Of a DNA stretch of 64,000 nt, positions 26,151-34,803 are shown in pieces. Every line of letters starts with the position of its first letter. Within the stretch, counting starts at the first letter, position 1. The DNA comes from an uncultured Lachnospiraceae bacterium (GTDB taxonomy: Bacteria > Bacillota > Clostridia > Lachnospirales > Lachnospiraceae), in NCBI GenBank assembly GCA_947564735.1, contig CANOEC010000013.1, positions 36,848-100,847 on the forward strand. The letters are read 5' to 3'. The notes under the pieces were generated by a model, which had not been told where the DNA came from, ran no database searches, and saw only the letters and a program-made list of their open reading frames with translations. The translations under genes and the position numbers were made by a program.

Positions 26151-28694
26151 ATGAACAAGGTAATCAATAGAAGACAAGCCATCTGCGGCACTGTCTGGAT
26201 TGTGGCATTGTGTGTGGTGCTTTCATTATGGCCCCTGCGGCTTGTGAAGGAGACAGTTGTTTCCGACAGCAATAAGAACATTGTGGCGCAGTCTGAGGCA
26301 ATTACGTCTGACTATGTCGTGCAGCAGATGTTTATCGCCCAGTATGACAGACTCAAAAATATCGATATTTATTTTGCCGACGGTACGATTGGGACAACCT
26401 TTAATTTTGTGCTGTATGACGCTTCCATGCAGATGATCATGCAGCAGGTCATTTCCACTGAGGATATGAAAGCAATGCCCGGATATTGTACGGTGCAGGT
26501 CAACATAGACACGCAGGTCGGCAAAGAATATTACTATCTGCTGCAGGGAATAGAGTCTCCGTTCTATGTGGCGTATGAAAACACTGAGGAATCGGGCAAT
26601 ATCTATAACGGCACGCTGTATTATGGGAATGTGGAAGATACGGAGCATTGTATGATTGCTTCTTATGAATATGAAGTACCGCTTAGAAAGGGCAAAACAC
26701 TCGTCTGTGATGCTCTCTTTGTGTTGCTTGCTATTCTTGTCACTTATCTTACGGGAGTATATTATAAGAAACGACCGGAGAAAAACATACTGGTCACGGT
26801 GGAGCGGACGGTGAAGGCTGTGTGCAATCCGCTCATCGTTCTTGCGGGCGCGGCGGCATTCGCAGCCGTTTGGCCGGGTAAGATGTTTACGAAGAACACC
26901 GTGTCCGTTATTTTTTACGGGGCGAGCATACTGCTGGCGGCAGCCATTGCACTCTATGCGGTCAATCACAACAGGACGGGGATTGCCTCGGACAGAACGC
27001 TCTTCGATATTCTTAAGAAGGACTGGCAGAATTATTTGCAGGCGGCGCTTTTTGCGGGGGCAATCTGGGCGTGCTGTAATTACATGAACGGTCTGTATGA
27101 GATTCATCACAGTGTTGCCTATAGACAGATGCTGGTTTTCTTTGCGCTGGCGGTGATTGTTACTTATAAGTTCAAAGATATTTTCAATGTGGTGAATCTG
27201 GTCTATCTTGTCATTGCGGCTGTGGCGGGTTATCAATACTATGTAAGAACGTCGGCTGCATTGGAGAACCCGGAGGAGCTGGATTATCTTGTGGTGAAAC
27301 TCACGGCATGGGTGGGGATTCTGGCGGGAATGGTCATCATTGGCACGGTGCGTTTTCTTATAAGGAGACAGATAAAGGATATTTCTCTCTGGTACAGCAT
27401 TCTGGTGGGGATATTTTTTGCCTTGATTATATGGCGCCGTAATACGAGAGGATGGCCGATTTATCTCGTATGCTCTTTTACGTTATTTTATTTAAATATG
27501 GCGGCTTGGGAAAAAAAGGCGGTGCTTCTTAGGAACATATGCAATGGGATTCTGTTTCATTTTGGAGCGATGGTTCTGTACTGTCTGCTCCACAGACCGT
27601 ATATGTTTTTTATCTATTACAGGTATCCGTTTATTTTCCATACGGTGACGATGTCGGCGGTTTATCTGGCGCTTGTAGTGTGCGCCGCATTGGTGAAATT
27701 CATGGACGCATACAGAAGGCGGCAGCCTCTGGCGGCAGTGTATAAGGAATTGATTGTATTTGGCGTGTCGGCGGTTTATCTTCTGCTCACGCTCTCAAGG
27801 ACAGGATATCTGGCAATTATCGTCATGGCGGTCGTGGTGATACCGGTGATGTGTTTTTCCATGCGGAGAAGGTGGCGCAGCATGTTTGGCGGTATCGGGC
27901 TGATGCTTCTTGCGGTGGTTCTTTGTTTTCCGGCGACCTTTACCGCGCAGAGAATGATTCCTGCTGTAGTGGCAAGACCGGAGGCGCATGAAATCGAGGA
28001 GTTTCCGACGGAGATTGTGCATGGCAGGGATATGGATTCGCGGTTTTACATTACGATACAGCGCTTTATACAGGTGTTCCAGATGAAAGTGCTGGGGGTA
28101 TCGGAGGAGAACAGCTTAAAGGCAATCTATATGGTGGTTGATGCAAAAGATGCGCCCAAAGATGAGCCGTTTGGAAGCAGACTGTTTCTTCCCGAATACC
28201 TGACCGGCGCCCATGTAATTCTGGTCGCTTCCACAGAGGATACGGCGGCAGGTGCGGAAACGGAAGGCGCTGCTTTGATAGGCGAGTCCGGGGAGACGGA
28301 AGAAGAATATTCTTACACGAATGGCAGACTGGAAATTTTCAAGGTCTATTATAACAACTTGAACAAAATAGGCCATGACGATATGGGGATTATGGAGCCG
28401 AATGGACATTTTAATGTTCATGCGCATAATATCTATCTTCAGGTTGCATTTGACCATGGGATTTATGTCGGAATCGTGTTTATTCTGCTGGGCGCCGGAA
28501 CGCTGGTGCAGGCGGCTGTCTATTATCACAAACGCAAAGAGGACAGGGCATGCGCCGCATTACCGCTTGCCGTTTTGATTTTATTTGCAGTGGCAGGTCT
28601 TACAGAGTGGATTTTCCACCCATGCAGTCCCATTGCATATTGCTTACTGTTGACGCTGACACCGTTGCTTGTTGACAGACCGGGGAGAGCGTAA
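26151..28694 (+). CDS. O-antigen ligase / polymerase-like membrane protein
   Basis: An 847-residue membrane protein. After one N-terminal membrane segment there is an extracytoplasmic domain of about 150 residues (from VSDSNKNIVAQ to about LRKGK), then a dozen or so membrane segments. Near the C-terminus the motif HNIYLQVAFDHGIYVGIVF matches the conserved His-x-x-Tyr-Leu...Gly region of O-antigen ligases and Wzy-type polymerases, preceded by a large external loop of about 120 residues that carries the usual catalytic Arg/His sites. ATG 26151 has AGGAAC seven bases upstream. It probably polymerises the glycan or joins it to its acceptor. It is longer than typical Wzy (400-450) because of the added N-terminal domain. 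Confidence 0.75.
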   Translation: MNKVINRRQAICGTVWIVALCVVLSLWPLRLVKETVVSDSNKNIVAQSEAITSDYVVQQMFIAQYDRLKNIDIYFADGTIGTTFNFVLYDASMQMIMQQVISTEDMKAMPGYCTVQVNIDTQVGKEYYYLLQGIESPFYVAYENTEESGNIYNGTLYYGNVEDTEHCMIASYEYEVPLRKGKTLVCDALFVLLAILVTYLTGVYYKKRPEKNILVTVERTVKAVCNPLIVLAGAAAFAAVWPGKMFTKNTVSVIFYGASILLAAAIALYAVNHNRTGIASDRTLFDILKKDWQNYLQAALFAGAIWACCNYMNGLYEIHHSVAYRQMLVFFALAVIVTYKFKDIFNVVNLVYLVIAAVAGYQYYVRTSAALENPEELDYLVVKLTAWVGILAGMVIIGTVRFLIRRQIKDISLWYSILVGIFFALIIWRRNTRGWPIYLVCSFTLFYLNMAAWEKKAVLLRNICNGILFHFGAMVLYCLLHRPYMFFIYYRYPFIFHTVTMSAVYLALVVCAALVKFMDAYRRRQPLAAVYKELIVFGVSAVYLLLTLSRTGYLAIIVMAVVVIPVMCFSMRRRWRSMFGGIGLMLLAVVLCFPATFTAQRMIPAVVARPEAHEIEEFPTEIVHGRDMDSRFYITIQRFIQVFQMKVLGVSEENSLKAIYMVVDAKDAPKDEPFGSRLFLPEYLTGAHVILVASTEDTAAGAETEGAALIGESGETEEEYSYTNGRLEIFKVYYNNLNKIGHDDMGIMEPNGHFNVHAHNIYLQVAFDHGIYVGIVFILLGAGTLVQAAVYYHKRKEDRACAALPLAVLILFAVAGLTEWIFHPCSPIAYCLLLTLTPLLVDRPGRA

Positions 28695-28722
28695 GGGACG
28701 AAGGACGGCGCAGGAAAAGGAT

Positions 28723-30594
28723 ATGGAGAAGAAGAGAAAACCATTTAATGTAAAATTATTTTATAGAAGAACCTGTCTGATTATCTATGATATTATCAGT
28801 GTGATTCTGGCAAGTTATATGGCAATCATCCTCCGGTACGAGTTTAAGGTGGATGAGATACCGAGGCACTTCATTAACCCGATTGAGCGGGTAATGCCGC
28901 TTAACATCATAGTGACGCTGGCGATTTTTTACTGTTTCCGTCTCTATAGCAGTCTGTGGGCGTTCGCAGGCGAGACGGAATTACAGAATATTGTGGTCTC
29001 CTGCGCTTTGTCTACGCTTGTGAACAGTATCTGCCTGCAATTTTTTAAGACGACGTCGCAGGCGGTGCCAAAGAGTTACTACTTTTTCTATTTGTTTCTG
29101 CTGATTACATGTATTTTCAGCAGCCGCTTTTCCTACCGCTTTTTCAGAAGCTTAAAGCACAAACAGCAGAATAAGAAAAACCATATATCTGTCATGGTAA
29201 TCGGTGCAGGGGAAGCTGCAAATATGATCATCAAAGAGATTGTGAACAGCAATTTCTCTACGATGGTTATCAAATGTATTATTGATGATGACAAGGGAAA
29301 ATGGGGAAGATATATTCAAGGCATCAAGGTTGTCGGCGGACAGGATAAGATTGTTGAGTGCGCCGACGTGTATGATGTGGATGAGATTATCGTGGCAATG
29401 CCTTCGGCGAGCAGAGCGGAAATCAAAAATATTCTTGAAATCTGCAAGGATACCAACTGTAAGCTTCGATCTCTGCCGGGTATGTATCAGCTTGTAAATG
29501 GAGAAGTCAGTGTTTCCAAGCTGCGGGATGTGGAAGTGGAAGATCTTTTGGGCAGAGACCCCATCAGCGTGGATTTAAATTCCATTCTCGGTTATGTGCA
29601 GGGAAAGGTGGTGCTGGTCACCGGAGGCGGCGGTTCTATCGGCAGCGAGCTGTGCAGGCAGATTGCGACCCATAAGCCGAAACAGCTTGTGATAGTGGAT
29701 ATTTATGAAAATTCTGTTTATGATATCCAGCAGGAATTAAAGGGGAAATACCCGGATCTGGATTTGGTTGTGTTGATCGCTTCGGTGCGGAACACGAACC
29801 GGATGAATTATATATTTTCGGCGTATCGTCCCGATATTGTATATCACGCGGCGGCGCATAAGCATGTACCGCTGATGGAGGACAGCCCCACGGAGGCGAT
29901 TAAAAACAATGTGTTCGGTACGTTTAAGACGGCGCAGGCGGCGGCAATGAGCGGTGTACGGCGTTTTGTTATGATTTCTACGGACAAGGCGGTGAATCCG
30001 ACCAATATCATGGGCGCGAGCAAGCGTATCTGTGAGATGATTATCCAGACCTTTGACAAACATTATGATACAGAGTTTGTGGCAGTACGCTTCGGTAATG
30101 TACTCGGAAGCAATGGAAGTGTCATCCCCCTGTTTCGTAAGCAGATTGCCGCGGGCGGTCCGGTGACGGTGACACATCCGGATATCATACGTTATTTTAT
30201 GACCATACCCGAAGCGGTTTCTCTTGTGCTCCAAGCGGGCGCATATGCGCGGGGCGGAGAGATATTTGTACTGGATATGGGCGAGCCGGTCAGAATACTG
30301 GATTTGGCGCAGAATCTGATTAAGCTGTCGGGATACCGTGTGGGTGAAGATATCAAAATTGAGTTTACGGGGCTTCGTCCGGGTGAGAAGCTGTATGAAG
30401 AACTCCTGATGGACGAGGAAGGCATGAAGGATACGGCAAATAAGATGATTCACATCGGAAAGCCGATTGAATTGGATGAGCATGAATTTTTCACTCAGTT
30501 GAAGGAGCTGAAAGACGAATGCCAGATTGAAAGCTCGGATATCAGACCGCTTATTAAGAAGATTGTTCCAACTTATCATCATACAGGTGATTAG
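28723..30594 (+). CDS. UDP-sugar 4,6-dehydratase, PglF/CapD/WbpM type
   Basis: A 623-residue membrane-bound nucleotide-sugar dehydratase. Four N-terminal membrane segments (about residues 15-130), a Rossmann domain (VMVIGAGEAANMI) and an extended SDR domain (VTGGGGSIGSELCRQI, HAAAHKHVPLME, ISTDKAVNPTNIMGASKR) follow one another. PglF and WbpM convert UDP-GlcNAc to the 4-keto-6-deoxy sugar, the first step to bacillosamine- or QuiNAc-type residues. ATG 28723 begins the conserved protein; an upstream TTG frame overlaps the previous gene. An aminotransferase, sugar-phosphate transferase, ATP-grasp enzyme and PglA-like transferase follow. A 16-bp hairpin (repeat B) begins in the last base of its stop codon. 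Confidence 0.93.
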   Translation: MEKKRKPFNVKLFYRRTCLIIYDIISVILASYMAIILRYEFKVDEIPRHFINPIERVMPLNIIVTLAIFYCFRLYSSLWAFAGETELQNIVVSCALSTLVNSICLQFFKTTSQAVPKSYYFFYLFLLITCIFSSRFSYRFFRSLKHKQQNKKNHISVMVIGAGEAANMIIKEIVNSNFSTMVIKCIIDDDKGKWGRYIQGIKVVGGQDKIVECADVYDVDEIIVAMPSASRAEIKNILEICKDTNCKLRSLPGMYQLVNGEVSVSKLRDVEVEDLLGRDPISVDLNSILGYVQGKVVLVTGGGGSIGSELCRQIATHKPKQLVIVDIYENSVYDIQQELKGKYPDLDLVVLIASVRNTNRMNYIFSAYRPDIVYHAAAHKHVPLMEDSPTEAIKNNVFGTFKTAQAAAMSGVRRFVMISTDKAVNPTNIMGASKRICEMIIQTFDKHYDTEFVAVRFGNVLGSNGSVIPLFRKQIAAGGPVTVTHPDIIRYFMTIPEAVSLVLQAGAYARGGEIFVLDMGEPVRILDLAQNLIKLSGYRVGEDIKIEFTGLRPGEKLYEELLMDEEGMKDTANKMIHIGKPIELDEHEFFTQLKELKDECQIESSDIRPLIKKIVPTYHHTGD

Positions 30595-30754
30595 ATTGAA
30601 AAATAAGCTTGATAGCTTATTTTTCAATCGGCAATTTGAGTCAAGGTCTCAAATATGCCTTGAGCGCAGATGAGATAATCGCAATACTGCAAGCAGTATG
30701 CGAGTTTCTCATCGCGTGTCATCGCAGCAAGCTGCTCTGACATGGATGATTAGC
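30594..30754 (+). repeat. Intergenic hairpin array, repeat B copy 1
   Basis: A chain of hairpins fills the gap before the aminotransferase gene. Hairpin 1 is a perfect 16-bp stem (30594-30609 with 30614-30629, loop TGAT). Hairpin 2 pairs GGCAATTTGAG (30630-30640) with CTCAAATATGCC (30648-30659), one bulged A. Hairpin 3 pairs GATGAGA (30669-30675) with TCTCATC (30707-30713) and has ATACTGC/GCAGTAT at its tip. A fourth pairs TGTCA with TGACA around GCAGC/GCTGC. The first 45 bases are identical to 40630-40674. No T run follows the stems, so they are not ordinary terminators. Confidence 0.85.
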
Positions 30755-30784
30755 ATAAGGATAGAGGAAGGCATGGAGGTTAGT

Positions 30785-31915
30785 ATGGAAAAGAAGAGAA
30801 TCTATTTATCCTCGCCCACGATGCACGGGGACGAACAAAGGTATGTACAGGAGGCTTTTGACACGAACTGGGTCGCTCCGCTTGGACCAAATGTCAATGC
30901 CTTTGAAAAGGAGATAGCGGAATATACGCACTGCGGCTATGCGGCGGCGCTTGATTCGGGTACGGCAGCCATTCATTTGTCGTTGAAATTGCTCGGCGCA
31001 GGGCAGGGGGATGTAGTGTTTGTGTCCGATTTAACGTTTTCAGCGTCCTGCAATCCCATCAGATACGAGAATGCAACGCCGGTTTTTATTGACGCGGAGC
31101 CGGATACATGGAATATGTCACCCGAGGCGCTTAAGAGAGCATTCGAGAAATATCCGCATCCGAAGGCGGTTCTCTGCGTGCATCTATACGGTACGCCGGC
31201 AAAACTTGATGAGATTATGGCGATCTGTGAAGAACATCATGTACCGCTTATTGAGGATGCGGCGGAGTCCTTAGGCAGTACCTATAAAGGGCGTCACACG
31301 GGTACGTTTGGAACATACGGAATTTATTCTTTTAATGGCAATAAGATTATCACCACTTCCGGCGGAGGGATGTTTGTCTCTGCGAGGGAGGAGGCGGCGA
31401 AGAAAGTAACGTTTCTTGCAACGCAGGCGAGAGACCCGGCAAGACATTACCAGCATTCGCAGATTGGATATAACTATCGTATGAGTAATATTACGGCAGG
31501 TATCGGCAGAGGACAGCTTATGCATCTGGAAGAGCATAAGGCTAAGAAGAAGGCAATTTACGAGCAGTATCGGGAAGCCTTTGCAGATATTCCGGAGTTG
31601 ACTATGAATCCGCTCAATCCGGATGGTGACGCAAACTGCTGGCTGTCCTGCATGACAATTGCTGAGGAATGTAAAGTAACACCTGATATGATAATGGATG
31701 CGCTGGCGGAAGAAAATATTGAAACCAGACCCATCTGGAAACCGATGCATTTACAGCCGGTATTCGCAGAATATGATTTTATACCGTACAATGAGGATGG
31801 AAGCAGTGTTGGCGAAGATATTTTTGACAGAGGATTATGTCTGCCAAGCGATATCAAGAATACGCCGGAGGATATGGGACTGATTATCGGGATTGTGAGA
31901 AGATTTTTTCGGTAG
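30785..31915 (+). CDS. PglE-like UDP-4-keto-sugar aminotransferase (DegT family)
   Basis: A 376-residue DegT/DnrJ-family PLP enzyme: SSPTMHGDEQRYVQEAF, DSGTAAIHLSLKLLG, VHLYGTPA, EDAAESLGSTYKG and the PLP lysine Lys187 in FNGNKIITTSGGGM. The sequence fits PglE/EpsN enzymes, which aminate the C4 keto group produced by PglF, giving a UDP-4-amino-4,6-dideoxy-GlcNAc. ATG 30785 follows GGAGG at 30775-30779; the longer frame from 30698 is read from the hairpin array and is unlikely to be protein. No PglD-type acetyltransferase follows; an ATP-grasp enzyme stands in its place. Confidence 0.92.
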   Translation: MEKKRIYLSSPTMHGDEQRYVQEAFDTNWVAPLGPNVNAFEKEIAEYTHCGYAAALDSGTAAIHLSLKLLGAGQGDVVFVSDLTFSASCNPIRYENATPVFIDAEPDTWNMSPEALKRAFEKYPHPKAVLCVHLYGTPAKLDEIMAICEEHHVPLIEDAAESLGSTYKGRHTGTFGTYGIYSFNGNKIITTSGGGMFVSAREEAAKKVTFLATQARDPARHYQHSQIGYNYRMSNITAGIGRGQLMHLEEHKAKKKAIYEQYREAFADIPELTMNPLNPDGDANCWLSCMTIAEECKVTPDMIMDALAEENIETRPIWKPMHLQPVFAEYDFIPYNEDGSSVGEDIFDRGLCLPSDIKNTPEDMGLIIGIVRRFFR

Positions 31916-32013
31916 TTGTAAGAAACTGCATAGCAAGCGTTATTAATATACACTAAGGAATGAACTTTGTATGCGTCTATATGGATCAAGAGCGGGAAAG
32001 GGAGGAATCACGT

Positions 32014-32655
32014 ATGTATAAAAATGGTATCAAGAGATGTCTGGATTTCTTGCTTTCGCTTGCCGGAATCATCGTACTTAGTCCGGTTCTGCTCGTTTTG
32101 GCAGCTCTGGTGCGTGTGAAACTCGGTGCCCCGGTACTCTTTAAGCAGGAAAGACCGGGAAAGAATGAGAAGATTTTTACACTGTGTAAGTTTCGGACGA
32201 TGACGGACGCACGGGATGAGAAGGGGAATCTTCTGCCGGATACGGCAAGACTGACAAAGTTCGGTAAATTTCTGCGCGGGACAAGCTTGGATGAACTCCC
32301 GGAACTGTTCAATATATTAAAGGGCGATATGAGCATTGTCGGTCCCAGACCGCTTCTCGTATCGTATCTGCCCTATTACAGCGAAAAGGAGCGGCTGCGC
32401 CATAGTGTACGTCCGGGCTTGACGGGGCTTGCGCAGGTCAGCGGGCGCAACTTTATCGACTGGGACAGACGGCTTGCGAAGGATGTAGAATACGTGGAAA
32501 ACCTGTCCTTTCGGATGGATATGAAGGTGCTGTGGATGACCGTGCAGACAGTGCTTGGGCATACGGAGGAAGTGGCGCAGGACACGAATGCGGTGGAAGG
32601 GAACTTTGCCGAGATTCGGAAAAAGAGACTGGAGGAGACGGGAACATTAGTATGA
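32014..32655 (+). CDS. PglC-like phosphoglycosyl transferase
   Basis: A 213-residue monotopic bacterial sugar transferase. It has an N-terminal membrane helix (KRCLDFLLSLAGIIVLSPVL), then FKQERPGKNEKIF, LCKFRTM, SLDELPELFNILKGDMSIVGPRPL and VRPGLTGLAQVSGRN. The Asp-Glu of SLDELPE is the catalytic dyad of this superfamily. At about 200 residues it matches PglC/WecA-independent initiators rather than the long WbaP type. It should transfer the phospho-4-amino-sugar to undecaprenyl phosphate and start the glycan. ATG 32014 has GGAGG eight bases upstream. Its stop overlaps the next start (ATGA). Confidence 0.93.
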   Translation: MYKNGIKRCLDFLLSLAGIIVLSPVLLVLAALVRVKLGAPVLFKQERPGKNEKIFTLCKFRTMTDARDEKGNLLPDTARLTKFGKFLRGTSLDELPELFNILKGDMSIVGPRPLLVSYLPYYSEKERLRHSVRPGLTGLAQVSGRNFIDWDRRLAKDVEYVENLSFRMDMKVLWMTVQTVLGHTEEVAQDTNAVEGNFAEIRKKRLEETGTLV

Positions 32656-33635
32656 ATATATTGATTTTGAGCGCCGGCACCCGGGACAAGGTGGTGCAGT
32701 ATTTTAAGAGAGAAATTGCAGATTTAGGCAGAATCATTGCGACTGATTGCAGTAATCTTGCGCCGGCGGTCTATGATGCGGATGCCTTTTATCTGGTGCC
32801 GAGAATTACGGCGCCGGGGTATATGGACAGGATTCTGGAGATTTGCAGGAAAGAAAAAATAACAGGTGTCTTTTCGCTGATCGACCCGGAGCTGAGTATG
32901 CTGGCAAAAGAACGAGAGAGGTTTCTGGAAATCGGCACAACGCCGATTATCTCTGGCTATGATTTGGTGGAAACCTGCTTTGACAAATATAAAATGTACG
33001 AGATGCTCTGCAAGATGCAGATTCCGACCGGCAGATGCTACCCGGATAAAGAGACCTTTTATCAGGCGGCGGAAAAGGGAAAAATCTCTTATCCGGTGTT
33101 CGTAAAGCCGGTGAAGGGAAGCGCCAGCCTTTACATTAATAAGGTGTATAGTCGTGAAGAGATAGAGGTGCTGTTTGGTCTGCATGAGGATTTGATGATT
33201 CAGGAGTATATGGACGGACAGGAGTACGGTGCAGACGTATATGTGGATATGATTTCCGGCAAGTGTACCTCTGTGTTTGTGAAGAAGAAGATAAAGATGC
33301 GTGCCGGGGAGACAGATAAATCGGTTTCCTTTAAAGATGCGCGTCTGTTTGACATGATAAAACAGTTCGTGGAGAACTGCGGGTTCCGGGGCATGATAGA
33401 TATCGATATTTTTGAGATTGAAGGCACGTATTATATCTCAGAGGTCAATCCCCGGTTTGGCGGCGGTTATCCGCACGCTTATGCCTGTGGCGTGAATATG
33501 CCGGCGCAGGTTATCCGTAATCTTGCAGGGCAGGAGAATCCGGTAAGAATAGGGGATTATGAGGAAAATATCGTGATGATGAAATATAATGAGATAGCGA
33601 TCCGCGATATGGAAGGGGAAGAGATTGTCCCATGA
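32652..33635 (+). CDS. ATP-grasp ligase, paralogue 2
   Basis: A 327-residue ATP-grasp enzyme paralogous to that at 10091: ILILSAGTRDKVVQYF, VFVKPVKGSASLYI, KIKMRAGETDKSVSF and EVNPRFGGGYPHAYACGVN. It is coupled by ATGA overlaps to the PglC-like gene before it and the PglA-like gene after it. ATP-grasp enzymes make amide or ester bonds from a carboxylate and ATP. In this module the expected acetyltransferase PglD is missing, so this enzyme may acylate the free 4-amino group with an amino acid or other acid. That is an inference from position; the substrates are unknown. Confidence 0.87.
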   Translation: MNILILSAGTRDKVVQYFKREIADLGRIIATDCSNLAPAVYDADAFYLVPRITAPGYMDRILEICRKEKITGVFSLIDPELSMLAKERERFLEIGTTPIISGYDLVETCFDKYKMYEMLCKMQIPTGRCYPDKETFYQAAEKGKISYPVFVKPVKGSASLYINKVYSREEIEVLFGLHEDLMIQEYMDGQEYGADVYVDMISGKCTSVFVKKKIKMRAGETDKSVSFKDARLFDMIKQFVENCGFRGMIDIDIFEIEGTYYISEVNPRFGGGYPHAYACGVNMPAQVIRNLAGQENPVRIGDYEENIVMMKYNEIAIRDMEGEEIVP

Positions 33636-34717
33636 GCAGAGTATTGATTTTGACAAATTCTTCCGGCGGACTGTATGATTTCCGCAATGAGTTTGTGCAG
33701 GCGCTGTTGTCCGGACATGAGGTAACGGTCAGTATGCCGGATGATGTGAAGGAGAAGGAGCTTGCGAAAGAGGGTTGCCGGATTATCAAGACGGATATCA
33801 ACCGCAGGGGTATGAATCCGCTGGAAGACTTGAAGTTATATCGTGCCTACAGCCGGCTTATGAGGGAACTTCAGCCGGATTTGGTGGTGACATACACGAT
33901 CAAACCGAATATTTACGGAGGCTTGGCGGCGGCAAGACGAAAGATTCCTTATATTGCCACAATTACCGGACTTGGCGGCGCTTTCGACAGAACTGGCATA
34001 TTGCTTAGACTGATTGTTGCAATGTATAAGGCAGGACTGAAGAAGGCGGCATGCGTTTTTTTTCAGAATGAAGAGAACAGAGGTATTTTTCATAGGCTTG
34101 GCATTACGGCGAAGAAGACGCGCATGGTCATGGGTTCCGGCGTGAATCTGGAAAGACACCGTTATGAGGAATATCCTGCGGGAGAGGAAACCCATTTTCT
34201 CTTTGTGGGCAGAGTGATGAAAGAGCGCGGCATATTGGAATATATAGAGGCGGCGAAGGCGTTACATAGCGAGAAAGTCTTTTTTGACATTATGGGCTAC
34301 TGTGATGAAGATTATCAGGATATGCTGGATAGCTTGGAGCAGGAAGGAATCGTACATCAGATTGGATTTCACACGGAGGTGCATCCCTATCTGACGGCGG
34401 CGGGCGCTATCGTGGTCGCTTCTTTTCACGAGGGGATGTCCAATGCGCTGATTGAGGGTGCGGCGACAGGCAGACCGGTCATTGCCTCCAATATCAGCGG
34501 GTGCCTTGAGGCATTCGAAGAAGGAAAAACGGGATTCGGTTTTACACCCGGACATGCGGACGAACTGATTTGCGCGATGAAAAAATTTCTTGCGTTATCT
34601 TATGAAGAGCGAGCAACGATGGGGCGGCTTGCAAGAGAGAAGATGGAACGTGAATTTGACAGAAGGCTGGTCACCGGAGCGTATATGGACGAGACCCGGC
34701 TGATATTGCATCAATAA
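33632..34717 (+). CDS. PglA-like glycosyltransferase (GT4)
   Basis: A 361-residue GT-B fold transferase. The opening VLILTNSSGGLYDFRNEFVQAL and the segments YTIKPNIYGGLAA and ATITGLGGAFDRTG are those of the PglA/EpsD group, which adds a HexNAc to an undecaprenyl-linked initiating sugar. The C-terminal donor site shows FLFVGRVMKERGILEYIEA and SFHEGMSNALIEGAATGRPVI, with the retaining-GT Glu. The start overlaps the ATP-grasp stop by ATGA. It probably adds the second sugar of the lipid-linked glycan. Confidence 0.9.
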   Translation: MSRVLILTNSSGGLYDFRNEFVQALLSGHEVTVSMPDDVKEKELAKEGCRIIKTDINRRGMNPLEDLKLYRAYSRLMRELQPDLVVTYTIKPNIYGGLAAARRKIPYIATITGLGGAFDRTGILLRLIVAMYKAGLKKAACVFFQNEENRGIFHRLGITAKKTRMVMGSGVNLERHRYEEYPAGEETHFLFVGRVMKERGILEYIEAAKALHSEKVFFDIMGYCDEDYQDMLDSLEQEGIVHQIGFHTEVHPYLTAAGAIVVASFHEGMSNALIEGAATGRPVIASNISGCLEAFEEGKTGFGFTPGHADELICAMKKFLALSYEERATMGRLAREKMEREFDRRLVTGAYMDETRLILHQ

Positions 34718-34803
34718 GGTAAATGCCGGTTGGGCTTACCAATTGGGTTTGACGTTCGGATACGATATGATAGTTGAAAGGCAGATTCACAAGGAGGTAG
34801 CAG

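Noticed and set aside
26226-27236. 336-codon open frame on the minus strand
   Set aside because: It is antisense to the ligase-like membrane protein gene, has no ribosome binding site or recognisable domain, and is rich in His and Arg as expected from the complement of hydrophobic codons.
29737-30627. 296-codon open frame on the minus strand
   Set aside because: It is antisense to the dehydratase gene and runs through the repeat B hairpin; there is no ribosome binding site.
30594-30629. 16-bp perfect hairpin as an intrinsic terminator
   Set aside because: The stem is A/T-rich and is followed by GGCAATTTG rather than a T run, and the co-directional gene set continues downstream.
30594-30754. 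Hairpin array as an integron attC site, CRISPR or tRNA cluster
   Set aside because: No attC core sites, no regular spacers and no cloverleaf were found; the stems abut a stop codon and a ribosome binding site and recur before other glycan genes.
30698-30784. N-terminal extension of the PglE-like aminotransferase from 30698
   Set aside because: The extra codons are read from the hairpin array and are not conserved-looking; GGAGG precedes ATG 30785.
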